This document shows, piece by piece, positions 47,113 to 56,942 of a stretch of DNA of 64,000 nt (positions within the stretch are counted from its first letter, which is position 1; each line of letters begins with the position of its first letter). The stretch is from Lysobacter sp. TY2-98 (GTDB lineage: Bacteria; Pseudomonadota; Gammaproteobacteria; Xanthomonadales; Xanthomonadaceae). The DNA lies in contig NZ_CP031413.1 in the NCBI RefSeq assembly GCF_003367355.1, forward strand, positions 1,344,921-1,408,920. Direction: 5' to 3'. The position numbers were made by a program, and so were the translations under genes. The notes beneath the pieces were generated by a model, which was not told the origin of the DNA, ran no database searches, and saw only the letters and a program-made list of their open reading frames with translations.

Positions 47113-49758
47113 TCACACTCCTGCAGCGGCGCTACGTTCCTTCACCAGACCGGCGACCCCTGCCAGGGCGGACTCCAGTGCGGGGCCATCGTCACCGCCG
47201 CCCTGCGCCATGTCCGGTCGACCGCCGCCCTTGCCGTTGATCTGCCGCGCCACCAGCCCGAGCAGGTCGCCCGCCTTCACCGGACCTAGCGCGCGGCCAC
47301 CGACGCCCGCGACGAGCGATGCTTTGCCGTCCTGCACGCCCGCAAGAACAACAACGGCATCGACCAGCTGTTGCTTGAGGCGATCGACGGCGTCGCGCAG
47401 CGACTTGGCGTCGAAGCCTTCCAGACGGGCCGTGACGACCTTGATGCCGTCGACATCGATCGCCGTACCCGCGAGGTCCGCCGTCGCGCCCGACGCAGCC
47501 TTCGCCTTGAGCGACTCCAGCTCGCGTTCGAGGCGGCGCTGGCGGTCGAGTAGCGAACGCAGCTTGTCGGCGACTTCGGCGCGCGGCGCACCGACCAGCC
47601 GCGCTGCCTCGTCGAGACGCTGCAGCTCGGACGCCACGTAGTCGAGCGCACCCTGCCCCGTCACCGCCTCGATGCGGCGCACGCCAGCGGAGACGCCGCC
47701 TTCCGAAAGAATCTTGAAGATGCCGATGTCGCCGGTGCGCGACACGTGCGTGCCGCCGCACAGCTCCGTCGACGCCTCACCCATCCGCAGCACACGCACG
47801 CGATCGCCGTACTTCTCGCCGAACAGCGCGAGCGCACCGAAGTCGATCGCTTCCTGCATGCCCATGTGGTGCACGTCGACGCCGTGGTTCGCGCGGATGT
47901 CGGCGTTGACCTGACGCTCGATCTCGGCGAGCTGCGCCGGCGTGATCGGCTCGAAATGCGAGAAGTCGAAACGCAGGCGATCCGGCGCGACGAGCGATCC
48001 CTTCTGCTGCACGTGCTCGCCGAGGACGCGACGCAGTGCGGCATGCAGCAGGTGGGTGGCCGAATGATTGAGCACCGTCGACGCACGACGCGCGCCGTCG
48101 ACCGAACCCATCAGGTGATCGCCGCGCGACAGACGACCCGACTGCAGTGCACCGACGTGGCCGTGGAACTGCCCGGCGAACTTCAGCGTGTCGCGCACGA
48201 CGAAGCGCGTGCCCTTCTCATCGAGTTCGCCCGCATCACCGACCTGGCCGCCGCTCTCGGCGTAGAACGGCGTGCGATCGAGGATGACGACGGCCTCGTC
48301 GCCGGCTTCGATCGAATCGACCGGTCGACCGTCCTTGAGGATCGCGACGACTTCGAGGCCGCCGTCGACGAGCTTGTCATAGCCAAGGAATTCCGTCGCC
48401 GGTAGCTGCGCGGCGAGTTCCGCCGGCAGCGTGGTCGCGTTGCCGAACTTGCCGGCGGCGCGCGCGGTGTCGCGCTGCTGGCTCATCGCGGCTTCGAAGC
48501 CGTCCATGTCGACGCTGAGGCCGCGCTCGCGCGCGATGTCCGCAGTGAGGTCGACCGGGAAGCCGTAGGTGTCGTAGAGACGGAACGCTTCGACACCCGG
48601 AATCACCCCCTTCGATCGCGACGCGACGTCATCGAAGATGCGCATGCCGGACTCGAGCGTTTCCGCAAAGCGCTCTTCCTCGCCGAGCAGCGCGCGCTCG
48701 ACGAGCTCGCGCTTGGCGGGCAGCTCCGGATACGCGTCGCCCATCAGCTCGGCCAGCGGCGCGACGAGCTTGTGGAAGAACGGGCCCTTCTGGCCGAGCT
48801 TCCAGCCGTGGCGCAGTGCGCGGCGGATGATGCGGCGAAGCACGTAGCCGCGACCTTCGTTCGACGGCAGCACGCCATCGACGATCAGGAACGAGCAGGC
48901 ACGGATGTGATCGGCGATCACGCGCAGCGACTTGTTCTCGAGATCGGTCGTGCCCGTCGCGGCCGCGGCTTCGCGGATGAGGCGCGCGAACAGGTCGATC
49001 TCGTAGTTGCTGTGCACGTGCTGCAGGACCGCGGCAATACGCTCGAGGCCCATGCCGGTGTCGACGCACGGCGCCGGCAGCGGCACCAGCGTGCCGTCGG
49101 GCTGGCGGTCGAACTGCATGAAAACGTTGTTCCAGATCTCGATGTAGCGATCGCCGTCTTCATCCGGCGAGCCCGGGGGGCCGCCCGGAACGTCGGGACC
49201 GTGGTCGTAGAAGATCTCGGTGCACGGGCCGCAGGGGCCCGTGTCGGCCATCTGCCAGAAGTTGTCCGATGCGAACGGCGCGCCCTTGTTATCGCCGATA
49301 CGCACGATGCGCTCCGGCGGCAGGCCGATGTCGCGATGCCAGATGTCGAAGGCCTCGTCGTCGGTCTGGTAGACGGTAACGAGCAGGCGCTCCGGCGGCA
49401 GGCCCCAGACCTTCGTCAGCAATTCCCACGCCCAGGCGATCGCTTCCTTCTTGAAGTAGTCGCCGAACGACCAGTTGCCGAGCATCTCGAAGAAGGTGTG
49501 GTGGCGCGCGGTGTAGCCGACCTGGTCGAGGTCGTTGTGCTTGCCGCCCGCGCGCAAGCAGCGCTGCACGTCGGCCGCACGCACGTAGCCCGGCTTTTCG
49601 CTGCCGAGGAAGACGTTCTTGAACTGCACCATGCCCGAGTTGGTGAACAGCAGCGTCGGGTCGTTGGCGGGAACCAGCGGGGCCGACGGGACGATCGTGT
49701 GGCCCTTGCTGCGGAAGAACTCGATGAAATCGCTGCGGATTTCGGACGTCGTTTTCAT
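47113..49758 (-). CDS. alaS: Alanyl-tRNA synthetase
   Basis: Charges tRNA-Ala. The 881-residue class II enzyme has the N-terminal [20 protein letters not shown], the [22 protein letters not shown] motif, the editing-domain [12 protein letters not shown] and [17 protein letters not shown] (zinc-binding Cys-His), and a C-terminal DHHA1 oligomerisation domain. Full length. A 116-base region with a csrA leader separates it from csrA; recX lies 126 bases upstream. Confidence 0.97.
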   Translation of the reverse strand: MKTTSEIRSDFIEFFRSKGHTIVPSAPLVPANDPTLLFTNSGMVQFKNVFLGSEKPGYVRAADVQRCLRAGGKHNDLDQVGYTARHHTFFEMLGNWSFGDYFKKEAIAWAWELLTKVWGLPPERLLVTVYQTDDEAFDIWHRDIGLPPERIVRIGDNKGAPFASDNFWQMADTGPCGPCTEIFYDHGPDVPGGPPGSPDEDGDRYIEIWNNVFMQFDRQPDGTLVPLPAPCVDTGMGLERIAAVLQHVHSNYEIDLFARLIREAAAATGTTDLENKSLRVIADHIRACSFLIVDGVLPSNEGRGYVLRRIIRRALRHGWKLGQKGPFFHKLVAPLAELMGDAYPELPAKRELVERALLGEEERFAETLESGMRIFDDVASRSKGVIPGVEAFRLYDTYGFPVDLTADIARERGLSVDMDGFEAAMSQQRDTARAAGKFGNATTLPAELAAQLPATEFLGYDKLVDGGLEVVAILKDGRPVDSIEAGDEAVVILDRTPFYAESGGQVGDAGELDEKGTRFVVRDTLKFAGQFHGHVGALQSGRLSRGDHLMGSVDGARRASTVLNHSATHLLHAALRRVLGEHVQQKGSLVAPDRLRFDFSHFEPITPAQLAEIERQVNADIRANHGVDVHHMGMQEAIDFGALALFGEKYGDRVRVLRMGEASTELCGGTHVSRTGDIGIFKILSEGGVSAGVRRIEAVTGQGALDYVASELQRLDEAARLVGAPRAEVADKLRSLLDRQRRLERELESLKAKAASGATADLAGTAIDVDGIKVVTARLEGFDAKSLRDAVDRLKQQLVDAVVVLAGVQDGKASLVAGVGGRALGPVKAGDLLGLVARQINGKGGGRPDMAQGGGDDGPALESALAGVAGLVKERSAAAGV

Positions 49759-49884
49759 GCGGAACCGCGTTCGGAATATGGAAGCCGTGCAGCCGACGGC
49801 CGCCAGAGGGCGGCCAACAGGCGCTGGGAGAACCCGGAAGAGTAGCAGGCGGGGCGGCGTCCTATGCGGACGCGAATGGACCGG

Positions 49885-50550
49885 TCAGTTTTCGGTCGGG
49901 AACCGGACGGCAGCGCGAATGACGTCGCCCGGGAAGCCGCGTCGGATCAGGAAGTCCGCAGCCTTGCGCTCGCGGGTGCGCGTGTCCTCGATGCGAGCGA
50001 ACCGCCGAGCAACCACGTCCCGGGCGAGCTCGGTCCAGTCGCCGTCGAAATCGTCGAGCGCGGCTTGACGGACTTCAGCCGGCAGATCGTGGGTGCCGAG
50101 CTCGGCGCGGATGTGCAGCGGGCCGTAGCCACTAGACGCCCGGCTGCGAACGAGGCTTTCGGCGAAGCGGCGGTCGTTCTGCCAACCAGCGTCGACGAGT
50201 TTGCCGACGGCGGCCTCGACTTCCGCAGCGTCGACACCCCGGGATACGAGCTTACGGGTCAGCTCCTTGCGCGAATGCTCGCGGCGCGTAAGCAGGCCGA
50301 GAGCACGTTGCATCGCGGTGGCCGGCTTGCGTTCGCGGCGAGGTTTGCGCGCGGAATCGCGCGCGGGACCGAAGAGACTTTCATAGCCAGGGCCGTCATC
50401 GGACAGCGATGGCGGTTCGCCGATCGATGGATCGAAAGCGCCGGAGGCACCGCGCTGCTCCGAAGGTGCGCAGCACGGCGCGGCGACGGGGTGACGCCGC
50501 GCATGCGTATCTTGCCGTCGAGCTTGCTCAGCCTCCGGACGCGTCAACAT
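49885..50550 (-). CDS. recX: RecA regulator RecX (start uncertain)
   Basis: Inhibits or modulates RecA filaments. The conserved RecX domain starts at MQRALGLLTRREHSRKEL (ATG 50313) and runs to the end (NDRRFAESLVRSRASSGYGPLHIRAEL, AADFLIRRGFPGDVIR), about 142 residues. The frame stays open to an ATG at 50838 directly after recA, but that stretch has low GC at third positions and contains a hairpin that looks like the recA terminator. The ATG at 50550 is a compromise; a short form from 50313 is also possible. Confidence 0.8.
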   Translation of the reverse strand: MLTRPEAEQARRQDTHARRHPVAAPCCAPSEQRGASGAFDPSIGEPPSLSDDGPGYESLFGPARDSARKPRRERKPATAMQRALGLLTRREHSRKELTRKLVSRGVDAAEVEAAVGKLVDAGWQNDRRFAESLVRSRASSGYGPLHIRAELGTHDLPAEVRQAALDDFDGDWTELARDVVARRFARIEDTRTRERKAADFLIRRGFPGDVIRAAVRFPTEN

Positions 50551-50765
50551 CGTTTTTTGGCCGCGCGCACCCGACCGGGTCGCCGGGATATCAGCCGCGT
50601 TGCTAGCGCATCGGACTTCGTTCGCGCTGTCGCCAATCGATTCCCCACGCTCCCCTGCGCGCACGCTTGCCGAAGCGCCTCCCCTTGGGCGAGGCGGCTC
50701 CACCGCCATACCTGCGACCAGATCCGACAGCCGAACGATGCCTTGCGGCTGCCGCCCACCGTCGC

Positions 50766-50803
50766 GCGAAAACGAGTCGGCCCCGGGCTCATCACCCGGG
50801 GCC
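50766..50803 (-). terminator. Hairpin between recA and recX
   Basis: GGCCCCGGG (50779-50787) and CCCGGGGCC (50795-50803) form a 9-bp stem with a 7-base loop; on the minus strand GACTCGTTTTCG follows. It begins 46 bases after the recA stop. The T tract is short, so it may be a partial terminator that lets some transcripts continue into recX, as known for E. coli recA-recX. Confidence 0.6.
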
Positions 50804-50847
50804 GCATCGCGATCACGTGGAGGTCGTGGCCGTGCCATTTCCGCCGA

Positions 50848-51876
50848 TTACGCGTCCGCCTCGGCTTCGGCCGGGTTGATCTCCTGCGGCACGAACTTCT
50901 CGCGGAGCGCCGCTTCGAGCTTAGCTGCCATGGCCGGGTTCTCCTTGAGGAACTGACGGGCATTCTCCTTGCCCTGCCCGATGCGCTCACCGTCGCAGCT
51001 GTACCACGCGCCCGACTTCTCGACGAGCTTGGCGTCGACGCCCATGTCGATCAGCTCGCCCTCGCGCGAGATGCCTTCGCCGTACAGGATTTCGGTGACG
51101 ACCTGCTTGAACGGAGGCGCGAGCTTGTTCTTGACGACCTTGATGCGCGTCTGGTTACCGATGATCTCGTCGCCCTTCTTGATCGAACCGATGCGGCGGA
51201 TGTCGAGGCGGACCGAGGCGTAGAACTTCAGGGCGTTGCCGCCCGTGGTGGTTTCGGGACTCTGGCCCGGCATCATGATGCCGATCTTCATACGCAGCTG
51301 GTTGATGAAGATCACCAGCGTGTTCGAGCGCTTGATGTTGCCGGTCAGCTTGCGCAGCGCCTGCGACATCAGGCGAGCCTGCAGACCCGGCAGCTGGTCG
51401 CCCATCTCGCCTTCGATTTCCGCCTTCGGCGTAAGCGCGGCGACCGAGTCGACGACCACCATGTCGACCGCATTCGAACGCACCAGCATGTCGGCGATTT
51501 CGAGCGCCTGCTCACCGGTGTCGGGCTGCGACAGCAGCAGGTCATCGACATTGACGCCGAGTTTCGCGGCGTAGATCGGATCGAGCGCATGCTCGGCGTC
51601 GATGAAGGCTGCGGTGCCGCCCTTCTTCTGGCACTCCGCGATCGCCTGCAGCGTCAGCGTGGTCTTACCCGACGATTCCGGGCCGTAAATTTCCACCACG
51701 CGACCGCGCGGCAGACCGCCGATACCAAGCGCGATGTCGAGCATCAGGGAACCCGTGCCGACGATCTCGACCGCTTCAACGGCACGGTCACCCATGCGCA
51801 TCACCGAGCCCTTGCCGAACTGCTTTTCGATCTGGCCGAGGGCGGCTGCGAGCGCGCGCTTCTTGTTCTCATCCAT
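50848..51876 (-). CDS. recA: Recombinase RecA
   Basis: Strand-exchange and SOS coprotease. The 342-residue protein from [13 protein letters not shown] has Walker [10 protein letters not shown] near 65-73, the DNA-binding loop [15 protein letters not shown]...[15 protein letters not shown] and a short acidic C-terminus (NPAEAEADA). An upstream ATG (MNTRNPA) at 51897 is possible but has no Shine-Dalgarno, whereas CCAGGAA precedes the chosen start. No Xanthomonas-type LexA box is visible upstream. Confidence 0.97.
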   Translation of the reverse strand: MDENKKRALAAALGQIEKQFGKGSVMRMGDRAVEAVEIVGTGSLMLDIALGIGGLPRGRVVEIYGPESSGKTTLTLQAIAECQKKGGTAAFIDAEHALDPIYAAKLGVNVDDLLLSQPDTGEQALEIADMLVRSNAVDMVVVDSVAALTPKAEIEGEMGDQLPGLQARLMSQALRKLTGNIKRSNTLVIFINQLRMKIGIMMPGQSPETTTGGNALKFYASVRLDIRRIGSIKKGDEIIGNQTRIKVVKNKLAPPFKQVVTEILYGEGISREGELIDMGVDAKLVEKSGAWYSCDGERIGQGKENARQFLKENPAMAAKLEAALREKFVPQEINPAEAEADA

Positions 51877-51924
51877 TGCCGGGTTCCTGGTGTTCATGGG
51901 TGTAGGAAGACTGTGTGAGCCGGA

Positions 51925-51971
51925 CATCGCACACGTTGAGACGGTGAATCCGGCAAGTGAAATGTGCGATG
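51925..51971. promoter_or_regulatory. Inverted repeat upstream of recA
   Basis: CATCGCACA (51925-51933) and TGTGCGATG (51963-51971) are perfect 9-base inverted arms 29 bases apart, in the recA leader/promoter region. A function as a leader stem or protein-binding dyad is inferred. Confidence 0.5.
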
Positions 51972-52030
51972 AGCGGTCGGCGCGATCGATCGGACGACGC
52001 ACCCGACGGCCGTAGGATTTTGCCGCGCGA

Positions 52031-52222
52031 TCAACCGAAGGCTTCGACGATCGGCGTCGTCGGCGTGGTCGCCTTGACGAGGCCGATGGCGTATTCGCAG
52101 TCGTACTTGCTCAGATAGCCCTCGGAGCTGTCCGCGATGATTTCGCCGTTGTCGGCGACGAGCCGCCAGCGCCACTGGAACGCCTGGAGCATCGGATTCG
52201 AGCTGTAGATTTCGAACTTCAT
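52031..52222 (-). CDS. DUF1508 (YegP-like) protein between lexA and recA
   Basis: A 63-residue protein with one DUF1508 unit: [31 protein letters not shown] and a C-terminal helix ([13 protein letters not shown]). E. coli YegP has two such units. Family function is unknown. GAGGCG precedes the ATG at 52222. Its start is 9 bases after the lexA stop and 150 bases ahead of recA, so it is probably transcribed with lexA and thus SOS-controlled. Confidence 0.86.
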   Translation of the reverse strand: MKFEIYSSNPMLQAFQWRWRLVADNGEIIADSSEGYLSKYDCEYAIGLVKATTPTTPIVEAFG

Positions 52223-52230
52223 GGAACGCC

Positions 52231-52854
52231 TCACCGGTTCGGACGCACGAGGCCGCAGTACAGGCCTTCGATCGCGAAGTCCTGATCCGGCATCACTTCA
52301 ATCGGATCGAAGTCCGGATTGCGCGGCAGCAGTCGAATGCGGTCCTTCGCGACCTTCAGAAGCTTCACCGTGATTGCGTCATCGACGCGCGCGACGACGA
52401 TCTGGCCGGAGCGCGCCTCGTTCGTACGATGCACGCCGATGAGGTCGCCGTCGAAGATGCCTTCGTCGCGCATCGAATCGCCCTTCACCCGCAGCAGGTA
52501 GTCGGGCGACGGGGCGAACAGGTTCTTGTCGAGCAGGATCATGTCGTCCGAGCCGATGTCGGCGCCGATCGGAAGACCAGCCGCGACCTGGCCGAGCACG
52601 GGCAGGTGCAGCATGTCGGACGCGTTCGCCGCCGGCCGGTTCGGCGGGGCGACAAGGCGGATGCCGCGTGCCTGCCCCGGCACGCGACGGATCGCGCCCG
52701 CCTGCTCAAGCGCCTGCAGGTGGTACTGGGCTGCCCGGACGCTGCTGAAACCGAAGACCTGGGCGATCTCCGTCTGCGACGGCGGGACGCCGTCGGCCTC
52801 GATACGCTCAGCGATCATTTCGAGGATCGCCTGCTGGGTGTCGGTGAGGTTCAT
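52231..52854 (-). CDS. lexA: LexA repressor
   Basis: SOS repressor. The 207-residue protein starts with MNLTDTQQAIL, has a winged-helix N-terminal domain (helix-turn-helix about 28-47, TEIAQVFGFSSVRAAQYHLQ) and an S24 protease domain with the cleavage bond Ala92-Gly93 (QVAAGLP), Ser127 (KGDSM) and Lys164 (ITVKLLK). A LexA box overlaps its start codon, so it is autoregulated. The next upstream gene, cinA, begins beyond the box. Confidence 0.95.
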   Translation of the reverse strand: MNLTDTQQAILEMIAERIEADGVPPSQTEIAQVFGFSSVRAAQYHLQALEQAGAIRRVPGQARGIRLVAPPNRPAANASDMLHLPVLGQVAAGLPIGADIGSDDMILLDKNLFAPSPDYLLRVKGDSMRDEGIFDGDLIGVHRTNEARSGQIVVARVDDAITVKLLKVAKDRIRLLPRNPDFDPIEVMPDQDFAIEGLYCGLVRPNR

Positions 52855-52872
52855 TAGTAGCAATACTACTAA
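52854..52872. promoter_or_regulatory. LexA operator (SOS box) at lexA
   Basis: TTAGTAGCAATACTACTAA is a near-perfect palindrome with arms TTAGTAG and CTACTAA. It fits the TTAG-N6-TACTA class reported for Xanthomonadaceae LexA rather than the E. coli CTGT-N8-ACAG box. Its first base is the complement of the A of the lexA ATG, so the operator reaches the start codon. Confidence 0.88.
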
Positions 52873-52899
52873 CCCGACGCCCACCCGCAAGACCGTTCG

Positions 52900-53397
52900 T
52901 CAGGTGGTGAGCTCGATCAGCCCGCCCAGCGCGGCCGCCACGGTCTGGCGGCGGACCGCCTCGCGGTCGCCCCCGAAGTGATGCACCGACGCATGCGGGT
53001 AGCCTCCGCGCCGCTTCCAGGCGATCCAGACGGTGCCGACGGGCTTGTCGGCCGTCCCGCCCGTAGGACCCGCGATGCCGGTGACCGCGACCGCCAGAGT
53101 CGCCGCAGAGTGCACCAGCGCGCCGGACACCATCTCCACCACCGTCTCCCGGCTGACTGCCCCGTGCTCCTCGAGCGTGTGCGGGTTCACGCCCAGCATC
53201 GCCTGCTTGGCTTCGTAGCTGTAGACGACCATCCCGCAGTCGAACCAGCCCGACGAGCCGGCGAGATCCGTCAGAGTCTTGGCGATCCAGCCGCCGGTGC
53301 AACTCTCGGCGGTCACGACGGTGAGGCGGCGGTCGATCGCCGCGGTGGCGAGGGTTTCCCCGAGGCGGCGCAGTTCGTCGTCGGAGGGGCTGTGCAT
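52900..53397 (-). CDS. pncC: CinA C-terminal domain protein (nicotinamide-nucleotide amidase)
   Basis: Hydrolyses nicotinamide mononucleotide to nicotinate mononucleotide in pyridine nucleotide recycling. The 165-residue protein is the CinA C-terminal domain only: [23 protein letters not shown] (with the catalytic Ser-Cys region), [16 protein letters not shown] and [22 protein letters not shown]. There is no N-terminal MoCF domain. Frequently found beside recA. It is divergent from mutS. Confidence 0.93.
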   Translation of the reverse strand: MHSPSDDELRRLGETLATAAIDRRLTVVTAESCTGGWIAKTLTDLAGSSGWFDCGMVVYSYEAKQAMLGVNPHTLEEHGAVSRETVVEMVSGALVHSAATLAVAVTGIAGPTGGTADKPVGTVWIAWKRRGGYPHASVHHFGGDREAVRRQTVAAALGGLIELTT

Positions 53398-53477
53398 CGG
53401 CCCATTATGGATGCGGCCGCGCGGCATACTGTCGCCCCGCCGGCCCTGCGCCTGCCTCGCGAAACGTCCTGCCGCCC

Positions 53478-56081
53478 GTGTCTTCCGTCCGCGCCGACGG
53501 CGCTTCCGCCGACGCCCACACCCCGCTCATGCGCCAGTTCTTCGCCGCCAAGGCGGAGCATCCGGACGTCCTGCTGTTCTTCCGGATGGGTGACTTCTAC
53601 GAGCTGTTCTACGACGACGCCCGCAAGGCGGCGCGGCTGCTCGACATCACGCTGACCCAGCGCGGCCAGTCGGCCGGCCAGCCGATCCCGATGGCGGGCG
53701 TTCCGCATCACGCGGCCGAGGGTTACCTCGCGCGGCTGGTCGCGCTCGGCGAATCCGTCGCCATCTGCGAACAGATCGGCGACCCGGCGCTGGCCAAGGG
53801 CATCGTCGAACGCAAGGTCGTTCGCATCGTCACGCCGGGCACCGTCACCGACGAAGCGCTGCTGGACCAGCGTCGCGACACGCTGCTGCTCGCCGTCGCG
53901 CGCGGAAAGAATGGTTGGGGCCTCGCATGGGCGGATCTCGCCGCCGGCCGCTTCCTCTGCAACGAAGTCGGCAACGAGGATCAGCTCGAGGCCGAGATCG
54001 CGCGTCTCGATCCCGCCGAAGTGCTGTATCCGGACGAAGATGCCCTGCCCGCCTGCGTCGCCACGCGCACCGGCCTGCGCCGACGCGCCCCTTGGCTGTT
54101 CGACCTCGACAGCGGGCGTCGCCAGCTGCTGCGCTTCTTCGATCTTCACGACCTCAGCGGTTTCGGGATCGACGACCGCCCGCTCGCGATCGCCGCTGCG
54201 GCCGCGTTACTCGGCTACGTCGAGGAGACGCAGAAGCAGCGCCTGCCGCACCTGACGTCGATCGCGCTGGAATCCGGTGACGGTGCGATCGCGATGAACG
54301 CCGCGACGCGCCGTCATCTGGAACTCGACACCCGCGTCGATGGCGACACGCGGCACACGTTGCTCGGCGTTCTCGATTCGACCGTGACGCCGATGGGCGG
54401 CCGACTGCTGCGCCGCTGGCTGCACCGCCCGCTGCGTGATCGCGACGTGCTACGGCTGCGTCACAACGCGGTCGCGACCTTGATCGACACGCGCACGGAT
54501 GACGCGCTGTTCGAGCGGCTGCGCGCCGTGGGCGATGTCGAACGCATTCTCGCGCGCGTGGCGTTGCGCAGCGCGCGGCCGCGGGACCTTTCCACGCTGC
54601 GCGACGCCCTTGCGATGGCGCCCGCATTGCGTGACCTGCTCGCGCCACTCGACGCACCGCGACTGCAAGCGCTGCGCAACGAGCTCGGCGAACACGATGC
54701 GATCGCCGCGCACCTCGCCGAGGCGATCGTCCCGCAGCCACCCGTACTCGCACGCGACGGCGGCGTGTTCGCGGAAGGCTACGACGCGGAACTCGACGAG
54801 CTGCGCCGCCTCTCGACGAATGCCGACCAGTTCCTCATCGACCTGGAACTCCGCGAGCGCGAGACGACGGGCATTCCGACGCTGAAGGTCGGCTACAACC
54901 GCGTCCACGGCTACTACATCGAGATCAGCAAGGCGCAGGCCGGTCGCGCACCGACGCACTACACGCGCCGCCAGACGCTGACCGGCGCCGAGCGCTACAT
55001 CACCGTGGAGCTCAAGCAGTTCGAGGACAAGGTGCTGTCGGCACGCGAGCGGTCGCTGTCGCGCGAGCGCCTGCTGTACGAGCAGATGCTCGACGCGCTA
55101 AACGCGCAACTCGAACCCCTCAAGCGTTGCGCCGCGGCGTTGTCGGAACTCGACGTGCTCGCGACGTTCGCCGAACGCGCGCAGGCGCTGGACTGGGTGC
55201 AACCCGAGCTCGCCGAGCATCCGGGCATCCGCATCGAGCGCGGCCGGCATCCGGTCGTGGAAGCGGTACGCGACGCGCCGTTCGAGCCCAACGACCTGAT
55301 CCTCGACTGCGCGCCGGATCACGTCGGTCGCCGCATGCTCGTCATCACCGGGCCGAACATGGGCGGCAAGTCGACCTACATGCGGCAGAACGCCCTGATC
55401 GTGCTGCTCGCGCACATCGGCAGCTTCGTGCCGGCGTCGAAGGCAGTGATCGGTCCGATCGATCGCATCCTCACGCGCATCGGCGCGGGCGACGACCTCG
55501 CGCGCGGGCAATCGACCTTCATGGTCGAAATGGCGGAGACCAGCTACATCCTCCACCACGCCACCGACCGCTCGCTGGTGCTGATGGACGAGATCGGTCG
55601 CGGCACGTCGACGTATGACGGCCTTGCGCTTGCCGAGGCCTGCGCGCGCCATCTGGCCGCGAGCAATCGCGCCTACACACTGTTCGCCACGCACTACTTT
55701 GAACTGACGCGCCTTGCCGAACCCGGCAGCGGGATTGCCAACGTCCACCTCGACGCGGTGGAGCACGGCGACAAGCTCGTCTTCATGCACGCGGTCAAGG
55801 ACGGGCCGGCAGACCGAAGCTTCGGCCTGCAGGTCGCTGCACTGGCGGGCCTGCCGCGAAGCGTCGTCACCCAGGCGCGTGCGCGACTCGCGGAGCTGGA
55901 GCAGCAGCGGCCGGACGACGCACGCGCGCCGATGACGGCATCGACGCTCGATGCTCCGCAACAGGGCGCGCTGTTCGCGCCCTCCTCCGCGGCGATCGAC
56001 GCGCTCGCCGGCATCGATCCGGACGATCTCACGCCGAAGCAGGCGCTCGAGGCGCTCTATCGACTGCGTTCCCTGTTGTAG
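53478..56081 (+). CDS. mutS: DNA mismatch recognition protein MutS
   Basis: Recognises mismatches and recruits MutL. The 867-residue protein has the mismatch-binding [10 protein letters not shown] segment near residues 37-46, Walker [14 protein letters not shown] near 625-637, the [15 protein letters not shown]alker B and [12 protein letters not shown] at 53478 is used as start; an ATG 51 bases later ([13 protein letters not shown]) is the alternative and would still include the mismatch domain. Converges with the next gene with only three bases between stops. Confidence 0.97.
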   Translation: MSSVRADGASADAHTPLMRQFFAAKAEHPDVLLFFRMGDFYELFYDDARKAARLLDITLTQRGQSAGQPIPMAGVPHHAAEGYLARLVALGESVAICEQIGDPALAKGIVERKVVRIVTPGTVTDEALLDQRRDTLLLAVARGKNGWGLAWADLAAGRFLCNEVGNEDQLEAEIARLDPAEVLYPDEDALPACVATRTGLRRRAPWLFDLDSGRRQLLRFFDLHDLSGFGIDDRPLAIAAAAALLGYVEETQKQRLPHLTSIALESGDGAIAMNAATRRHLELDTRVDGDTRHTLLGVLDSTVTPMGGRLLRRWLHRPLRDRDVLRLRHNAVATLIDTRTDDALFERLRAVGDVERILARVALRSARPRDLSTLRDALAMAPALRDLLAPLDAPRLQALRNELGEHDAIAAHLAEAIVPQPPVLARDGGVFAEGYDAELDELRRLSTNADQFLIDLELRERETTGIPTLKVGYNRVHGYYIEISKAQAGRAPTHYTRRQTLTGAERYITVELKQFEDKVLSARERSLSRERLLYEQMLDALNAQLEPLKRCAAALSELDVLATFAERAQALDWVQPELAEHPGIRIERGRHPVVEAVRDAPFEPNDLILDCAPDHVGRRMLVITGPNMGGKSTYMRQNALIVLLAHIGSFVPASKAVIGPIDRILTRIGAGDDLARGQSTFMVEMAETSYILHHATDRSLVLMDEIGRGTSTYDGLALAEACARHLAASNRAYTLFATHYFELTRLAEPGSGIANVHLDAVEHGDKLVFMHAVKDGPADRSFGLQVAALAGLPRSVVTQARARLAELEQQRPDDARAPMTASTLDAPQQGALFAPSSAAIDALAGIDPDDLTPKQALEALYRLRSLL

Positions 56082-56084
56082 GCC

Positions 56085-56714
56085 TCAGGCGGCCGCGGCA
56101 TCCGCAACGGCGCGCCGCGGGCGATACAGCATGCGGCGCCACAGCGGCAGCGTAATCATCGCCAGCGGCGCGAAGAACGGCGCGACCTGCGCCAGCGCGA
56201 GCGCGCACAACGACGCAGCGATCGTCGCGATGCCGCGTGCGCGGATGTAACGCGCGTCCTCGTCGGTCGTCGTCGCTGCACGCATCTCCGGCCCGACTGC
56301 GATCGTGTTGACGCGCAGGTTCAGCAGCGCCATCACCAGCATCCAGAGCCAGTACAACGACGCCGGCACACGCGCACCGGCGTACTCGGCCATGAAGGCG
56401 GTCAGGAATGGCATGAACGCGACGCTGCCGAGCAGGAGCAGGTTCCACGCGAGCACGCGCGGCGAATAGTGCGACGCCAGCGAGAACGCACGGTGGTGGC
56501 CCATCCAGAACGCGCCGATGACCCCAAAGCTCACGAAGTAGCCGACCAGATTCGGGATGAGATGCGCGAGCGCGATCCAGTAGGCGCGGTCGCCCCCCGC
56601 GCGAGGGACTTCGGGCACGTGCACCTCGATCACCAGCAGCGTGATCGCAATGGCGAATACGGCGTCCGAAAAGAACACCATGCGTTCGAGCGCGTGGTCC
56701 GTCGTCTGGCTCAT
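56085..56714 (-). CDS. TMEM175-like (DUF1211) membrane protein
   Basis: A 209-residue membrane protein of about six segments with the signature FSDAVFAIAITLL at 15-27, the FSD motif of TMEM175 family potassium channels. Bacterial homologues form K+-permeable tetramers; the physiological role here is unknown. GGAGGGG is placed just before the ATG at 56714, which resolves the start: the longer upstream open frame covers the intergenic region and a shadow of the next gene. Confidence 0.85.
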   Translation of the reverse strand: MSQTTDHALERMVFFSDAVFAIAITLLVIEVHVPEVPRAGGDRAYWIALAHLIPNLVGYFVSFGVIGAFWMGHHRAFSLASHYSPRVLAWNLLLLGSVAFMPFLTAFMAEYAGARVPASLYWLWMLVMALLNLRVNTIAVGPEMRAATTTDEDARYIRARGIATIAASLCALALAQVAPFFAPLAMITLPLWRRMLYRPRRAVADAAAA

Positions 56715-56942
56715 GACCCCTCCCCTTTGGCGGCATTGTTTCGCCGTGGTCGCGGCACGGCAAGCGATGCGCCCATCGCTTCCGCGCACTGACCGTGTTG
56801 CGATGCATCGACAGATGCGCACTCCGCGTGCAAGGCGCCTGCGATCGCCGCAATTCGCGACGACACGCGGAGCTGACGAAATCCTCACGGAACATCCATG
56901 GCGCGCGTGGCTGACTCGTGGCTTCTGCCCGGGAGCACGCCC

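Noticed and set aside
49885..50838. A 317-residue RecX with long N-terminal extension
   Set aside because: The extension has poor coding bias and contains a terminator-like hairpin.
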